This document shows, one piece after another, positions 1 through 8,788 of a stretch of DNA of 35,791 nucleotides. The stretch is taken from positions 1 to 35,791 of the forward strand of contig JBBRMT010000015.1 of the NCBI GenBank assembly GCA_038230695.1. The letters are read 5' to 3'. The position numbers and the translations under genes were made by a program. The stretch is from QHBQ01 sp038230695. Lineage in GTDB: Bacteria > Chloroflexota > Chloroflexia > QHBQ01. Every line of letters starts with the position of its first letter. Position 1 is the stretch's first letter. The notes under the pieces are model-generated. The model ran no database searches. It worked only from the letters and a program-made list of their open reading frames with translations, and was not told the origin of the DNA.

Positions 1-3000
1 AGTCGGTAGCGCCGTCTATATTGACGATGGCAACCGCTCCGGCTGGCACGTTGATGGTTAGCCCCCACGCGCTTGCCAGGTCGCTGCCATGCACCAGGAA
101 GACATCGCGGTTGGGATTACTGCCATTGAGCGTAATTGCACCATACAGCACCGTGGTCGTGCCGTTAATCGGCAGCCCGGCCAGCCATGCAGTGGAGCTA
201 TGTAGATAGTTGGCGGCAGCGGCGTAATCGAGCGGATGGCCCTGGAACGCAGTGCCGTTGGGGATAGTTACCTGGGTTAGCGATACGTTGTTGCCATACA
301 CCAGATTGCCATTGGCAACCGTGCCACGCAGGTAGGTAACATTGTTGCCACCGATGAGGTCGTCCCTAGTGCCATGCGAGTTGGGTAGCACTGCGCCTAC
401 CGAGTAATCGGTTAGCGAGATGTTGCCACCGCCCGCCATCCGCCCTTCGGTATCGCTGGCGTGCGCGTCAATCGTGCTAATCATGAACACATTGAAGTCG
501 CTTACCGGCCCAAATGGAGTGATGCAGGTAGGTGTGGCCGTTGGCGTGTTAGTGGGAGGCGCGGGTGATGGTGTATTGGTCGGTGTGTTGGTTGGCGTAT
601 GCGTCGGCGTGTTGGTGCGCGTTGGTGTATGCGTCGGCGTGTTGGTGCGCGTCGGCGTGTTGGTTGGCGTGTTGGTGATGGTTGGTGTGCTAGTGGTCGT
701 ATTGGTGTTGGTTGGCGTGTTAGTCGGCGTATGCGTCGGCGTGTTCGTGTGAGTTGGCGTATTTGTTGGCGTGTTGGTGCGCGTCGGCGTGCGGGTTGGT
801 GTATGCGTCGGCGTGTTCGTGCGTGTCGGTGTATTCGTTGGCGTGTTCGTCGGCGGCACCGGCGTGTTGGTGGGCGTATTCGTCGGCGTATTCGTTGGCG
901 TGATGGTTGGTGGCGCTGGCGTGTGCGTTGGCGTGTGCGTCGGGGTATGGGTAGACGGCACTGGCGTGTGGGTCGCCGTGCTGGTAGCGGGCAGGGTAGT
1001 AGGGGTTGGCGTGTTAAGCGGTGGGCAACCGTGGAAGGGATTGATGTTGATTTGCCCGCTGTTCGACTGGCCGTTGCCGCTCAGACTATAGCCGTCGAGG
1101 TTGCCGTTGATAACCCCGCTATTAAATTGAATCGCAGCATAAGGAGCCAACAAGCTGCCATTGATGCCGATAGCTTGCATGGTCAGGCTGGTGGCCTGGT
1201 AGAAGTTGTACAGCACATGATCGCTGGTGGTGCCGTTCACCGTATCGCTCATGCTCTGGAAGTAGTCGGTAGCGCCGTCCACGTTGATGATGGCGGTGGA
1301 ACCGGCTGGCACATTGATGGTCAGCCCCCAGGCGCTTGCCAGGTCGCTGCCGTGTACCAGGAAGACATTCTGGTTCGCATCGCTGCCATCGAGCGTGATT
1401 GCGCCGAACAGCACCGTGGTGGTGCCGTTGACTGGCAACGCGGCCAGCGCAGCAGTCGAGTTGTGCAAGTAAGTTGCAGCGGCAGCGAAGTCAATAGGGT
1501 GGCCATGGAACGCGGTGCCGTTGGGTATGCTCACCTGGGTCAGCGAGGCAGTCCCGCCGTAGACCAGGTTGCCGTTGTTGACACTGCCACGCAGGAAGGT
1601 AACATTGTTGCCGCCGATGAGGTCATCACGGGTGCCGTGCGAGTTAGGCAGCAATGCGCCTACCGAGTAATCAGTCAGCGAGATGTCGCCACCACCCGCC
1701 ATCCGCCCTTCGGTATCGCTGGCGTGTGCGTCAATCGTGCTAATCATGAACACATTGAAGTCAGCCACTGGCCCAAATGGACTGGTGCAGGTAGGCGTTG
1801 CGGTTGGAGTGTTGGTCACTGGCAGCGGCGTGTTGGTGGGGGTATGGGTCGGCGGCGCTGGCGTGTTGGTGTTGGTCGGTATATGCGTCGGGGTATGGGT
1901 CGGCGGCGCTGGGGTGTTGGTGCGCGTCGGCGTGTTCGTCGGCGTATGCGTCGGGGTGCGTGTTGGCGTATTGGTTGGCGTGTTCGTCGGCGTATGCGTC
2001 GGTGTGCGTGTTGGCGTATTGGTTGGCGTGTTCGTCGGCGTATGCGTCGGTGTGCGTGTTTGCGTATTGGTTGGCGTGTTGGTTGGGGTATTAGTATGGG
2101 TCGGCGTGTTAGTAACGGTGTTGGTCGCAGTATTGGTGCGCGTCGGGGTGTGGGTGGGCGGTACTGGCGTGTTGGTCGGGGTATGCGTCGGGGTATGGGT
2201 AGACGGCACTGGCGTGTGGGTTGCTGTGCTGGTAGCGGGCAGGGCAGTGGGGGTTGGTGTGTTCAGCGGTGGGCAGCCCTGGAAGGGGTTGAGGTCAATT
2301 TGCCCGCTGTTCGACTGGCCGTTGCTGCTCAAGCTGTAGCCATCGAGGTTGCCGTAGATAACCCCGTTGTTGAACTGAATCGCAGCATAAGGAGCCAACA
2401 GGCTGCCATTGATGCCGATGGCCTGCATGGTCAGGCTGGTGGCCTGGTAGAAGTTGTACAGCACATGGTTGCTGGTGGTGCCGTTCACTGTATCGCTCAT
2501 GCTCTGGAAATAATCGGTAGCGCCGTCCACGTTGATGATGGCGGTGGAACCGGCTGGCACGTTGATGGTCAGTCCCCAGGCGCTTGCCAGGTCGCTGCCA
2601 TGCACAAGGAAGACATTCTGGTTCGCATTACTGCCATCGAGCGTGATTGCGCCGAATAGCACCGTAGTGGTGCCGTTGACTGGCAACGCGGCCAGCGCAG
2701 CAGTCGAGTTGTGCAAGTAAGTTGCAGCAGCAGCGAAGTCAATAGGGTGGCCCTGGAACGCGGTGCCGTTAGGGATACCTACCTGGGTCAGCGTGGCGCT
2801 CCCGCCATAGACCAGGTTGCCATTCGGCACTGCGCCGCGCAGCCAGGTGATGTTGTTGTCGCCGATGAGGTCGTTGCGGCTGCCATGCGAGTTGGACAGA
2901 GACGCACCCACTGAATAATCGGTCAGCGAGATATTGCCACCGCCCGCCATTCGCCCCTCAGTATCCGAGGCGTGGGCCTCAATACTGGTGATCATGAAAG

Positions 3001-5506
3001 CATTGAAATCGCTGGCCGGACCGAACGGGCCGACGCAGGTCGGGGTCGGTGATGGGGTTGCGCTTGGTGGCGCGGGCGTGTTGGTGGCTGTATTGGTAGG
3101 CGGTAGCGGCGTGATAGTCGCAGTGTTAGTGCTGGTTGGGGTGTGGGTAGGCGCATGAGTCGGCGTGTTGGTGCGCGTCGCGGTATTGGTGGGGGTGTTG
3201 GTGCTGGTGGGCGTGTTGGTTATGGTTGGCGTATTAGTATTGGTCGGGGTGTTAGTGCGCGTCGCGGTATTGGTCGGGGTGTTAGTGCGCGTGGGTGTGT
3301 GCGTTGGCGTGCGCGTGGGTGTATGGGTGCGCGTCGCAGTATTGGTGGGCGTGTTGGTTATGGTGGGCGTGTTGGTTGTGGTGGGCGTGTTGGTCGGGCA
3401 GATACAGTGGGGGGTGGGGGTTGGCGTTGGCGGTGTGGGGCAGCCCTGGAAGGGGTTGTAGTTAGCCTGCCCACTATTCATCTGCCCGCTACCGCTGAGG
3501 CTGTAGCCGTCGAGGTTGCCGTTGATCGCCCCGTTGTTAAACTGGATGGCGGCATAAGGAGCCAGCAGGCTGCCATTGATGCCGATAGCCTGCATGGTCA
3601 GGCTGGTGGCCTGGTAGAAGTTGTACAACACATGGTTGCTGGTGGTGCCATTCACCATGTCGGCCATGTTCTGGAAGTAGTCGGTTGCGCCGTCTATGTT
3701 GACGATGGCAATTGCCCCGGCTGGCACGTTGATGGTCAGTCCCCAGGCGCTTGCCAGGTCGCTACCGTGTACCAGGAAAACGTTCTGGTTCGCGTCGCTA
3801 CCGTTGAGGGTAATCGCGCCGAATAGCGCAGTAGTGGTGCCGTTTACCGGCAGGGCGGCCAGGTAAGCGGTGGAATTGTGAAGATAGTTGGCGGCGGCGC
3901 TGAAATCGAGCGGGTGGCCCTGATGGGCAGTGCCGTTAGGGATAGTTACCTGGGTTAGCGCAGCCGTGCCGCTGTAGACCAGGTTGCCATTGGCAACCGT
4001 GCCGCGCAGGTAGGTGATGTTGTTACCGCCGATGAGGTCGTCCCGAGTACCATGCGAGTTGGATAGCGATGCGCCCACTGAATAATCGGTCAGCGAGATG
4101 TTGCCGCCGCCAGCCATCCGTCCCTCGGTATCCGACGAGTGTGCGTCAATCGTGTTGATCATAAACACATTGAAGTCAGCCACTGGGCCAAATGGGGAAG
4201 GGCAGGTGGGCGTTGGCGAGGGGGTTGCAGTAGGTGGCAAGGGAGTGCTAGTCGCGGTGTTGGTGTTGGTATTAGTAGGGGGCGCGGCTGTGCTGGTGGC
4301 CGTGTTGGTGTTGGTCGGTGGTACTGGCGTGCTGGTTGCGGTATTGGTGGGAGGCACTGAAGTGGCAGTTGCGGTGTTGGTGCGAGTGTTGGTTGCTGTA
4401 TTAGTAGGTGGCACCGAAGTGGCAGTTGCGGTGTTGGTGCGGGTGCTGGTTGCCGTATTGGTTGGTGGCATCGAAGTGCTGGTGCGGGTGGGGGTTGCGG
4501 TTTCAGTGTTGGTAGCAGTGCTGGTAGCGGGGGCGGGAGTGCTGGTGGCATTGCTGAGGCATCCGACGAATAGATCGTAGTTAAGCTGGCCGGGGCCATT
4601 GAGCGATGCGCCGACCAGGGTGCCGTTAATCACCCCGTTGGGGAAGCTAATTGCGGCGTTGGGGGCAAGGATGCTGCCCTGAATGCCTACCCCACTGAGG
4701 GTGAGGGTGGTGGCCTGGTAGAAGTTGTACAGCACACCCTGGGGGCCGATACCATTGAGCGAGAAGCCGAAGTTCAGCATCCGATCAGCGCTGCCGTTGA
4801 TATTGATGATGGCAATCGAACCGGCGGGAGCGTTGATGGTGAAGGAGGTAGCGTTGGCTAGATCGCTGCCTAGCACGGTGAAGACGTTGCGGTTGGGGTC
4901 GCTGCCGGTCAGGGTAATCTGATTGAACTGTACGGAGGTTGTGCCATTGGCGGCCAGACCCGCGAGGGTAGTGGCCTCATTACGCAGGTAAGCGCCAGCG
5001 GCGTTGAAGTCGAGCGGGTTGCCCTGGCGGGCGGTGTCGTTAGGGATGGTAAGATTGGTGAGCGTGCCAGTGCCAGCGTAGACCACGTTGCCATTGTCCA
5101 CCGAGCCATTGGTGAAGGTGAGATTGCCGCCCACAATGAGGTCGTCTCTCGTGCCATGCGAGTTGGGCAGGCTGCGGCCAATCTCATAACCCCCCAGCTG
5201 GGCATCGCCGCCAATAGCAACGCGGCCCTGGGTATCCGAGCCGCTGGCCGTGGCGTTGCCGAGGATGAACATATTGAAGTCGGCGGCGGGGCCGAGCAGG
5301 TTGGGGCAGGCAGTTGGCGTGGCAGTTGGCGTATTCTGCGGCACAGCCGGAGGCGACGAGGGGATAGCCGCAGGTTGGGCCAATACCGATGGCGAAGAAT
5401 AGGCAAACGAAAGACTGAACAGGCTGACTGCCAGCACCAGGTCGAGTACGATGGCAAGACGTGGTCGCGGCCTGCGTCTAACCCCAGGCAAAATGTTTTC
5501 CGGCAT
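1..5506 (-). CDS. Giant secreted protein with at least five choice-of-anchor A (CAA) domains; C-terminus lies beyond the left edge
   Basis: The reading frame starts at ATG 5504-5506 behind a GGAAGGGAGAGAG ribosome site and stays open to the left edge (1835 codons seen). Residues 10-16 are Arg/Pro-rich, 17-36 are hydrophobic and 41-43 read VLA before Gln44, so a cleaved signal peptide is likely. Five homologous domains follow, each opening with a Cys: residues 67-316, 435-689, 824-1078, 1240-1494 and 1661 to the edge. The four complete ones also end with a Cys. Shared motifs are SDTxGR, LPNSHGTRDDLI, GNLVY and NPNR(N/D)VF, and an LAPNAAI-type motif near the domain end. These match the choice-of-anchor A/collagen-binding-like surface domain family. 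Thr-Pro linkers of 118-166 residues separate the domains. An adhesive role outside the cell is inferred. The sorting or anchor signal, if any, lies outside the window. Domain 1 differs most from the rest. The intact frame through so much repeat argues for selection. Confidence 0.88.
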   Translation of the reverse strand, partial: MPENILPGVRRRPRPRLAIVLDLVLAVSLFSLSFAYSSPSVLAQPAAIPSSPPAVPQNTPTATPTACPNLLGPAADFNMFILGNATASGSDTQGRVAIGGDAQLGGYEIGRSLPNSHGTRDDLIVGGNLTFTNGSVDNGNVVYAGTGTLTNLTIPNDTARQGNPLDFNAAGAYLRNEATTLAGLAANGTTSVQFNQITLTGSDPNRNVFTVLGSDLANATSFTINAPAGSIAIININGSADRMLNFGFSLNGIGPQGVLYNFYQATTLTLSGVGIQGSILAPNAAISFPNGVINGTLVGASLNGPGQLNYDLFVGCLSNATSTPAPATSTATNTETATPTRTSTSMPPTNTATSTRTNTATATSVPPTNTATNTRTNTATATSVPPTNTATSTPVPPTNTNTATSTAAPPTNTNTNTATSTPLPPTATPSPTPTCPSPFGPVADFNVFMINTIDAHSSDTEGRMAGGGNISLTDYSVGASLSNSHGTRDDLIGGNNITYLRGTVANGNLVYSGTAALTQVTIPNGTAHQGHPLDFSAAANYLHNSTAYLAALPVNGTTTALFGAITLNGSDANQNVFLVHGSDLASAWGLTINVPAGAIAIVNIDGATDYFQNMADMVNGTTSNHVLYNFYQATSLTMQAIGINGSLLAPYAAIQFNNGAINGNLDGYSLSGSGQMNSGQANYNPFQGCPTPPTPTPTPHCICPTNTPTTTNTPTITNTPTNTATRTHTPTRTPTHTPTRTNTPTNTATRTNTPTNTNTPTITNTPTSTNTPTNTATRTNTPTHAPTHTPTSTNTATITPLPPTNTATNTPAPPSATPSPTPTCVGPFGPASDFNAFMITSIEAHASDTEGRMAGGGNISLTDYSVGASLSNSHGSRNDLIGDNNITWLRGAVPNGNLVYGGSATLTQVGIPNGTAFQGHPIDFAAAATYLHNSTAALAALPVNGTTTVLFGAITLDGSNANQNVFLVHGSDLASAWGLTINVPAGSTAIINVDGATDYFQSMSDTVNGTTSNHVLYNFYQATSLTMQAIGINGSLLAPYAAIQFNNGVIYGNLDGYSLSSNGQSNSGQIDLNPFQGCPPLNTPTPTALPATSTATHTPVPSTHTPTHTPTNTPVPPTHTPTRTNTATNTVTNTPTHTNTPTNTPTNTQTRTPTHTPTNTPTNTPTRTPTHTPTNTPTNTPTRTPTHTPTNTPTRTNTPAPPTHTPTHIPTNTNTPAPPTHTPTNTPLPVTNTPTATPTCTSPFGPVADFNVFMISTIDAHASDTEGRMAGGGDISLTDYSVGALLPNSHGTRDDLIGGNNVTFLRGSVNNGNLVYGGTASLTQVSIPNGTAFHGHPIDFAAAATYLHNSTAALAALPVNGTTTVLFGAITLDGSDANQNVFLVHGSDLASAWGLTINVPAGSTAIINVDGATDYFQSMSDTVNGTTSDHVLYNFYQATSLTMQAIGINGSLLAPYAAIQFNSGVINGNLDGYSLSGNGQSNSGQININPFHGCPPLNTPTPTTLPATSTATHTPVPSTHTPTHTPTHTPAPPTITPTNTPTNTPTNTPVPPTNTPTNTPTRTNTPTHTPTRTPTRTNTPTNTPTHTNTPTHTPTNTPTNTNTTTSTPTITNTPTNTPTRTNTPTHTPTRTNTPTHTPTNTPTNTPSPAPPTNTPTATPTCITPFGPVSDFNVFMISTIDAHASDTEGRMAGGGNISLTDYSVGAVLPNSHGTRDDLIGGNNVTYLRGTVANGNLVYGNNVSLTQVTIPNGTAFQGHPLDYAAAANYLHSSTAWLAGLPINGTTTVLYGAITLNGSNPNRDVFLVHGSDLASAWGLTINVPAGAVAIVNIDGATD
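527..1024 (-). repeat. Thr-Pro linker 4 of the CAA protein
   Basis: This is the longest linker, encoding residues 1495-1660 (166 residues) between CAA domains 4 and 5. It consists of T-P-T-N, T-P-T-R and T-P-T-H tetrads with a few T-P-V-P-P interruptions. Confidence 0.85.
1790..2272 (-). repeat. Thr-Pro linker 3 of the CAA protein
   Basis: This linker encodes residues 1079-1239 (161 residues) between CAA domains 3 and 4. It contains a higher-order 48-bp tandem repeat (1931-2074) on top of the 12-bp T-P-T-X period. Confidence 0.88.
1931..2074 (-). repeat. Three tandem 48-bp units inside linker 3
   Basis: Units at 1931-1978, 1979-2026 and 2027-2074 differ by only one base from copy to copy. 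Each encodes 16 residues (four T-P-T-X tetrads), so changes in copy number keep the frame. The near identity points to recent expansion and probable length variation between strains. Confidence 0.93.
3038..3439 (-). repeat. Thr-Pro linker 2 of the CAA protein
   Basis: This stretch encodes residues 690-823 (134 residues), mainly T-P-T-N, T-P-T-R and T-A-T units. It separates CAA domains 2 and 3. Such linkers are probably extended and O-glycosylatable spacers, which is an inference from composition. Confidence 0.85.
4205..4558 (-). repeat. Thr-Pro linker 1 of the CAA protein
   Basis: Low-complexity DNA built on a roughly 12-bp period encodes 118 residues (317-434) rich in T, P, N and A. It separates CAA domains 1 and 2. 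Its units are more degenerate than those of linkers 3 and 4, which suggests greater age. Confidence 0.85.
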
Positions 5507-5845
5507 ATCTCTCTCCCTTCCAGTGAGTCCTCTGATGCGCGGTACGCAGGCACACCAGGCGGCTTGCGTTATTCGGTTGATCCTACTTTTGATAGTAATA
5601 TAAAGATAGCGAAGCTGGCGCTACTCTGCCGATAACATAATAGCACATATGGGGGGTGAAGGAAATAGCCCATTACTCCCATAAGGTACTAGATGTCGGT
5701 AAGGTAGGATAGCCTTATTAGCCTCATTCAATCTAACTTATAGTGCGAATCTACTAAATCACACACATCGGCCTGGCTTGCAGCGGTAGAGGCAAATTGC
5801 TATACTCGGCGTATCATTATCGAAGCAGACGAGGGGAGGCATAGG
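5507..5845. other. Divergent intergenic region between the CAA gene and the PQQ-like gene
   Basis: This 339-bp spacer is more A+T-rich than the flanking genes and holds the ribosome sites of both divergent genes. A good promoter for the rightward gene is seen at 5778-5806. No convincing -35/-10 pair was found for the leftward gene, although TATATT-like stretches lie near 5600. No coding signal was seen. Confidence 0.6.
5778..5806 (+). promoter_or_regulatory. Sigma70-type promoter of the PQQ-like propeller gene
   Basis: TTGCAG (5778-5783) and TATACT (5801-5806) are separated by 17 bp, and the -10 is preceded by TGC (extended -10). The start codon of the next gene lies 40 bp downstream. Confidence 0.65.
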
Positions 5846-7945
5846 TTGCGACGTTATCTACTAATCAGCAGCGTGATAGTGGCGCTGGTCGCGCTAATTG
5901 GCGTGGCCGTATTCATCGGGCTGGGCAAAAGCGGACCAGCCCCCACGCCATCTCCGCCACTGGTGATCCAGGCCGACGATTGGCCTATGTATATGAACAA
6001 TGTGACCCGCAACTCGTGGGCCGCCGCTGGGTCAATCAACCTTAGCACTGCCAGCAGCCTGCGCCCGCTATGGATTAGTGACACGCACGCGGTTATTGTG
6101 GCCCAGCCAGCAGTGGCGGGCGGCGCAGTCTATATCGGTAACTGGGCGCAGGGTGCCAACTTCTTCAAGCTCGACGCGCAGACGGGTAGCACGTTGTGGG
6201 GAGTTGATCTGGGTTATCGCAATGTGGGCAAACCTTGCGACCCGCCCGCGCTGGGGGTGAGCAGCGGCGCGGCGGTATTCAGCAATACCGTCTATGTCGG
6301 CGGCGGCGACAACTGGTTCTACGCCCTGAACGCGGCGGATGGCAGCGTGCGCTGGCGGTTCAATACCGCATTCACTGCCAGCAACGATTATACCGGCAAC
6401 TACAACTGGGCCTCGCCGCTAATCTACAACGGTGCGGTCTACGTAGGGGTGGCCGCGCTGGCCGACTGTCCGATGGTGCAGGGGCGGCTGCTCAAATTGG
6501 ATGCAAACAGCGGGGCATTGCTGGGGATGTTCAAGCTAGCCCCGGATGGACACCTCGGCGCAACAGTGTGGACCTCGCCCGCGATTGACCCGGCCACTAA
6601 TACGGTGCTAATCACCACCGGCAATCACAACCCTGGCGATGACCAACCTAACGCCGAGGCGGTAGTGCAACTCGACCTCAATTTGACCAAAGTTATCGCT
6701 AGCTGGCGGGTGCCAGCTGCTGACCGACGTTCGGATACCGACTGGGGCGGCACGCTGAATGTATTTCAGCAGGGCGGACGTAGCTACGCGGCAACGGTGA
6801 GTAAGAACGGCAAGCTATACGTTTTCGATACCAGCAAAATCGGCAGCGGGCCAGTGAGTACCGCCCAGGTTGCTGCGCCCAACGACTGCCCCCAGTGCGG
6901 CGCGGGCGACCTTAGCAGCCCAGCCTTTGATGCCAGTAGCGGGAGGCTATACGTGGCAGGCCCACGGGTGCGGCTGAACGGCGCTTACGTGGGCGGCACG
7001 ATTGGCGCATTTGACCTGATCAGCGGTAACTTTCTCTGGCGGGCCACTACCGCGCTCGATCCCCATCCACCCAGAACGGTGCAGGACATCTGCGAACCGG
7101 ACATCCATCCCGAATGCCCACGCACACCAGGGGTGATTATCGCGCCAGTAATCGGCACGAGCGGGTTGGTAGGGGTGAACACCAGTTGGGAGACGCAGTT
7201 GCGCGATGCGCGTAATGGGCAGTTGATATACAGCAGCAAGGTGGTGACGAATACGGCGCAGAACTGGCAGGTGATCTACGGTGGTAGCGCCTTCGCCGAG
7301 GGCAAGATGTTCGTGCCAGTAACCACGGGCCGATTGGTGGCCTATGCAGCGGGGGTGACACGCAGCGACAGCTTTACCACTACTACTCTGGGCCAGCAGT
7401 GGCACACCCGCACTGCGCAGGCTGGCAACGCCAGTGTGGGCGGCGGGCAGTTGCAGCTAGCCAGCGGGCGAGGGGTGGGCGCGGCTGGCAATTTTGTGGC
7501 CCAGTGGCCGCTAGGCGGCGATGCGGCTGGCTGGACAATTACCACCAGTGTGCATTATTCGCCCAACGCAAATTACCAGCAAGCGGGCCTGGCAGCTTAT
7601 CAGGATGATGGGAATCAAATCACCTTCGCCCGCGTCTACAGTGGGGGCAACTATCTCGCCTTCAGCGTGACGATGACTGGCACGACCAGCAGCACGCTCA
7701 TTCCAGATAACCCGCAGCAACATCCCACCATCTACCTGCGCCTGGGCAAAAGCGGGCAAGGCGATGACCTGACCAGCCGCTTTACAGCAGCATACAGCTA
7801 CGATAACGCCAAATGGACCACCTTGCCGGTCACACCAAGCGCATATCTGGGGCTACTGCAAGTCGGCCTCTACGCTGCCAGCGGCGATAATGATACGCCC
7901 GCGACGGCAGGATTTGGCGGCTTCCAGATCAGCCCGCAGAATTAG
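5846..7945 (+). CDS. Membrane-anchored PQQ-like beta-propeller protein with a C-terminal concanavalin-like domain
   Basis: The start is TTG 5846 behind GAGGGGAGG at a 6-nt spacing; the product has 699 residues. Residues 4-27 form one hydrophobic segment without a lipobox Cys, so this is a signal anchor or signal peptide. Residues from about 45 to 505 carry propeller blades typical of PQQ-dependent dehydrogenase-like repeats, such as VYIGNW, FKLDAQTGSTLW, YALNAADGSVRW, LYVFDTSK and GAFDLISGNFLW. The last 190 or so residues (from DSFTTTTLG) resemble the DUF1349 / GH43 C-terminal lectin-like beta-sandwich. The family includes true quinoprotein dehydrogenases and structural propellers. No enzyme activity is claimed, because the PQQ ligands could not be assigned. 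The protein should act outside the cytoplasmic membrane. It converges on a glycosyltransferase pair. Confidence 0.82.
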   Translation: MRRYLLISSVIVALVALIGVAVFIGLGKSGPAPTPSPPLVIQADDWPMYMNNVTRNSWAAAGSINLSTASSLRPLWISDTHAVIVAQPAVAGGAVYIGNWAQGANFFKLDAQTGSTLWGVDLGYRNVGKPCDPPALGVSSGAAVFSNTVYVGGGDNWFYALNAADGSVRWRFNTAFTASNDYTGNYNWASPLIYNGAVYVGVAALADCPMVQGRLLKLDANSGALLGMFKLAPDGHLGATVWTSPAIDPATNTVLITTGNHNPGDDQPNAEAVVQLDLNLTKVIASWRVPAADRRSDTDWGGTLNVFQQGGRSYAATVSKNGKLYVFDTSKIGSGPVSTAQVAAPNDCPQCGAGDLSSPAFDASSGRLYVAGPRVRLNGAYVGGTIGAFDLISGNFLWRATTALDPHPPRTVQDICEPDIHPECPRTPGVIIAPVIGTSGLVGVNTSWETQLRDARNGQLIYSSKVVTNTAQNWQVIYGGSAFAEGKMFVPVTTGRLVAYAAGVTRSDSFTTTTLGQQWHTRTAQAGNASVGGGQLQLASGRGVGAAGNFVAQWPLGGDAAGWTITTSVHYSPNANYQQAGLAAYQDDGNQITFARVYSGGNYLAFSVTMTGTTSSTLIPDNPQQHPTIYLRLGKSGQGDDLTSRFTAAYSYDNAKWTTLPVTPSAYLGLLQVGLYAASGDNDTPATAGFGGFQISPQN

Positions 7946-7956
7946 GGGCAGTGGTT

Positions 7957-7980
7957 GGTAAGCAAAGCGTCTGCTTTACC
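7957..7980. terminator. Possible bidirectional hairpin between convergent genes
   Basis: GGTAAGCA (7957-7964) can pair with TGCTTTACC (7972-7980) with one bulged A. It lies between the stop of the propeller gene and the end of the leftward glycosyltransferase gene. There is no U-run, so terminator activity is uncertain. Confidence 0.35.
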
Positions 7981-8788
7981 GCCGTATGCGGCGTAGCAAC
8001 CAATATTTCCGAAACTCATACCAGCCCATCGCCAGCGATAGGGCCAACCCCAGCCAGCCATCCTTCCAACCTTTTAGCGATATGTAGCGACGGCGAAACT
8101 CGCGCAGCGGTTGCAATACGAAATTGCGTAGCCGCGCCCGCTGCCCTTGTTGATAGAGGATACGCGCCTCGAAGGTGGTGTAGTAACGTTGCTTGGCGCG
8201 GAACTGCGCCCACGTCTCATAATTGTAGTGGATGAGCGGCTCGTGCAGCTTTGCGTCGGGGCCGCTCAGTTGCGCCCGCTCGTGTACCTCGCGGCTTTCG
8301 TCGTAATGGGCAGCGGTACGGCGCAGCAAGCGCAACTGATAATCGGGATACCAACCGGCGTGCCGCACCCAATGCCCAAACATATAATTGCGCCGCGCAA
8401 TCCAGTAGCCCACAATATCCCCCTCCCCAAGCGGGGGAGGCTGGGAAGGGGTGAGTGCCGCCAGCCGCTGCTCTATCTCCGCAATCAAGGTTGGGGTAAG
8501 CCGCTCGTCGGCATCGAGGAACAGCACCCAATCGCCGCCTGCCGCATCGAGCGCACGGTTGCGTTGCGCCGAGAAATTCACGAAGTTGCTGGTAACTACC
8601 CTTGCGCCAACCGCTTCAGCCAGCCGCGCCGTATCATCGCTGGTACGATCGTCGAGCAGCACCAGCAAGTCGTCGGTGAGTTGACGCGCACTGGCAAGGC
8701 AGGCGGAGATATGCTTCGCCTCGTCGCGGGCGATAACCACGAGGGTGATTTTGGGTTTTGGATTTTGGATTTTGGATTGAGGGTTCAC
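7976..8788 (-). CDS. Family 2 glycosyltransferase (WaaE/KdtX-like)
   Basis: The product has 270 residues. The start is GTG 8786-8788, overlapping the TGA of the upstream glycosyltransferase (GTGA), so the two are translationally coupled. A GT-A fold signature is visible: VVIARDEAKHI near residues 17-27, LDDRTSDDT, and the nucleotide-sugar/metal motif FLDADE with D92-A-D94. It probably transfers a sugar to a surface lipid or polysaccharide on the cytoplasmic face; the donor is unknown. Two oddities are seen. The first dozen codons are read through a 7-bp tandem array (NPQSKIQNPKPK). A short palindromic element is inserted in frame and encodes PSQPPPLGEG near residues 114-123, between the DAD region and the WIARRNYMFG segment. 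LLRRIRR ends the protein. Confidence 0.85.
   Translation of the reverse strand: MNPQSKIQNPKPKITLVVIARDEAKHISACLASARQLTDDLLVLLDDRTSDDTARLAEAVGARVVTSNFVNFSAQRNRALDAAGGDWVLFLDADERLTPTLIAEIEQRLAALTPSQPPPLGEGDIVGYWIARRNYMFGHWVRHAGWYPDYQLRLLRRTAAHYDESREVHERAQLSGPDAKLHEPLIHYNYETWAQFRAKQRYYTTFEARILYQQGQRARLRNFVLQPLREFRRRYISLKGWKDGWLGLALSLAMGWYEFRKYWLLRRIRR
8419..8452. repeat. GC-rich palindromic element (CCCTCCCC type) inside a glycosyltransferase gene
   Basis: A CCCTCCCC...GGGGGAGG inverted repeat around AAGC is followed by CTGGGAAGGGGT. Related blocks occur at 21195-21281 and 31865-31935. Here it is read in frame as PSQPPPLGEG. Confidence 0.7.
8749..8776. repeat. Heptamer array, unit TTTTGGA, four copies
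   Basis: Four adjacent 7-mers (8749-8755 with one mismatch, then three exact) cover the first codons of the leftward glycosyltransferase. A 7-bp unit read in triplets gives the SKIQNPK-type peptide pattern. Confidence 0.85.

Noticed and set aside
527..1024. Regular short repeats that might suggest a CRISPR array
   Set aside because: The 12-bp period encodes T-P-T-X in frame on the minus strand, and there are no unique spacers.
599..2659. Long plus-strand open frame (686 codons) rich in Arg, Trp and Gly
   Set aside because: It is the antisense image of the Thr-Pro linkers and CAA domains. Repeats without stops keep the opposite strand open. It has no ribosome site and no family resemblance.
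5648..5683. GGGGGGTGAAGG...CCCATTACTCCC stretch as a riboswitch or attenuator
   Set aside because: Only a weak, interrupted dyad can be formed and no riboswitch core was recognised.
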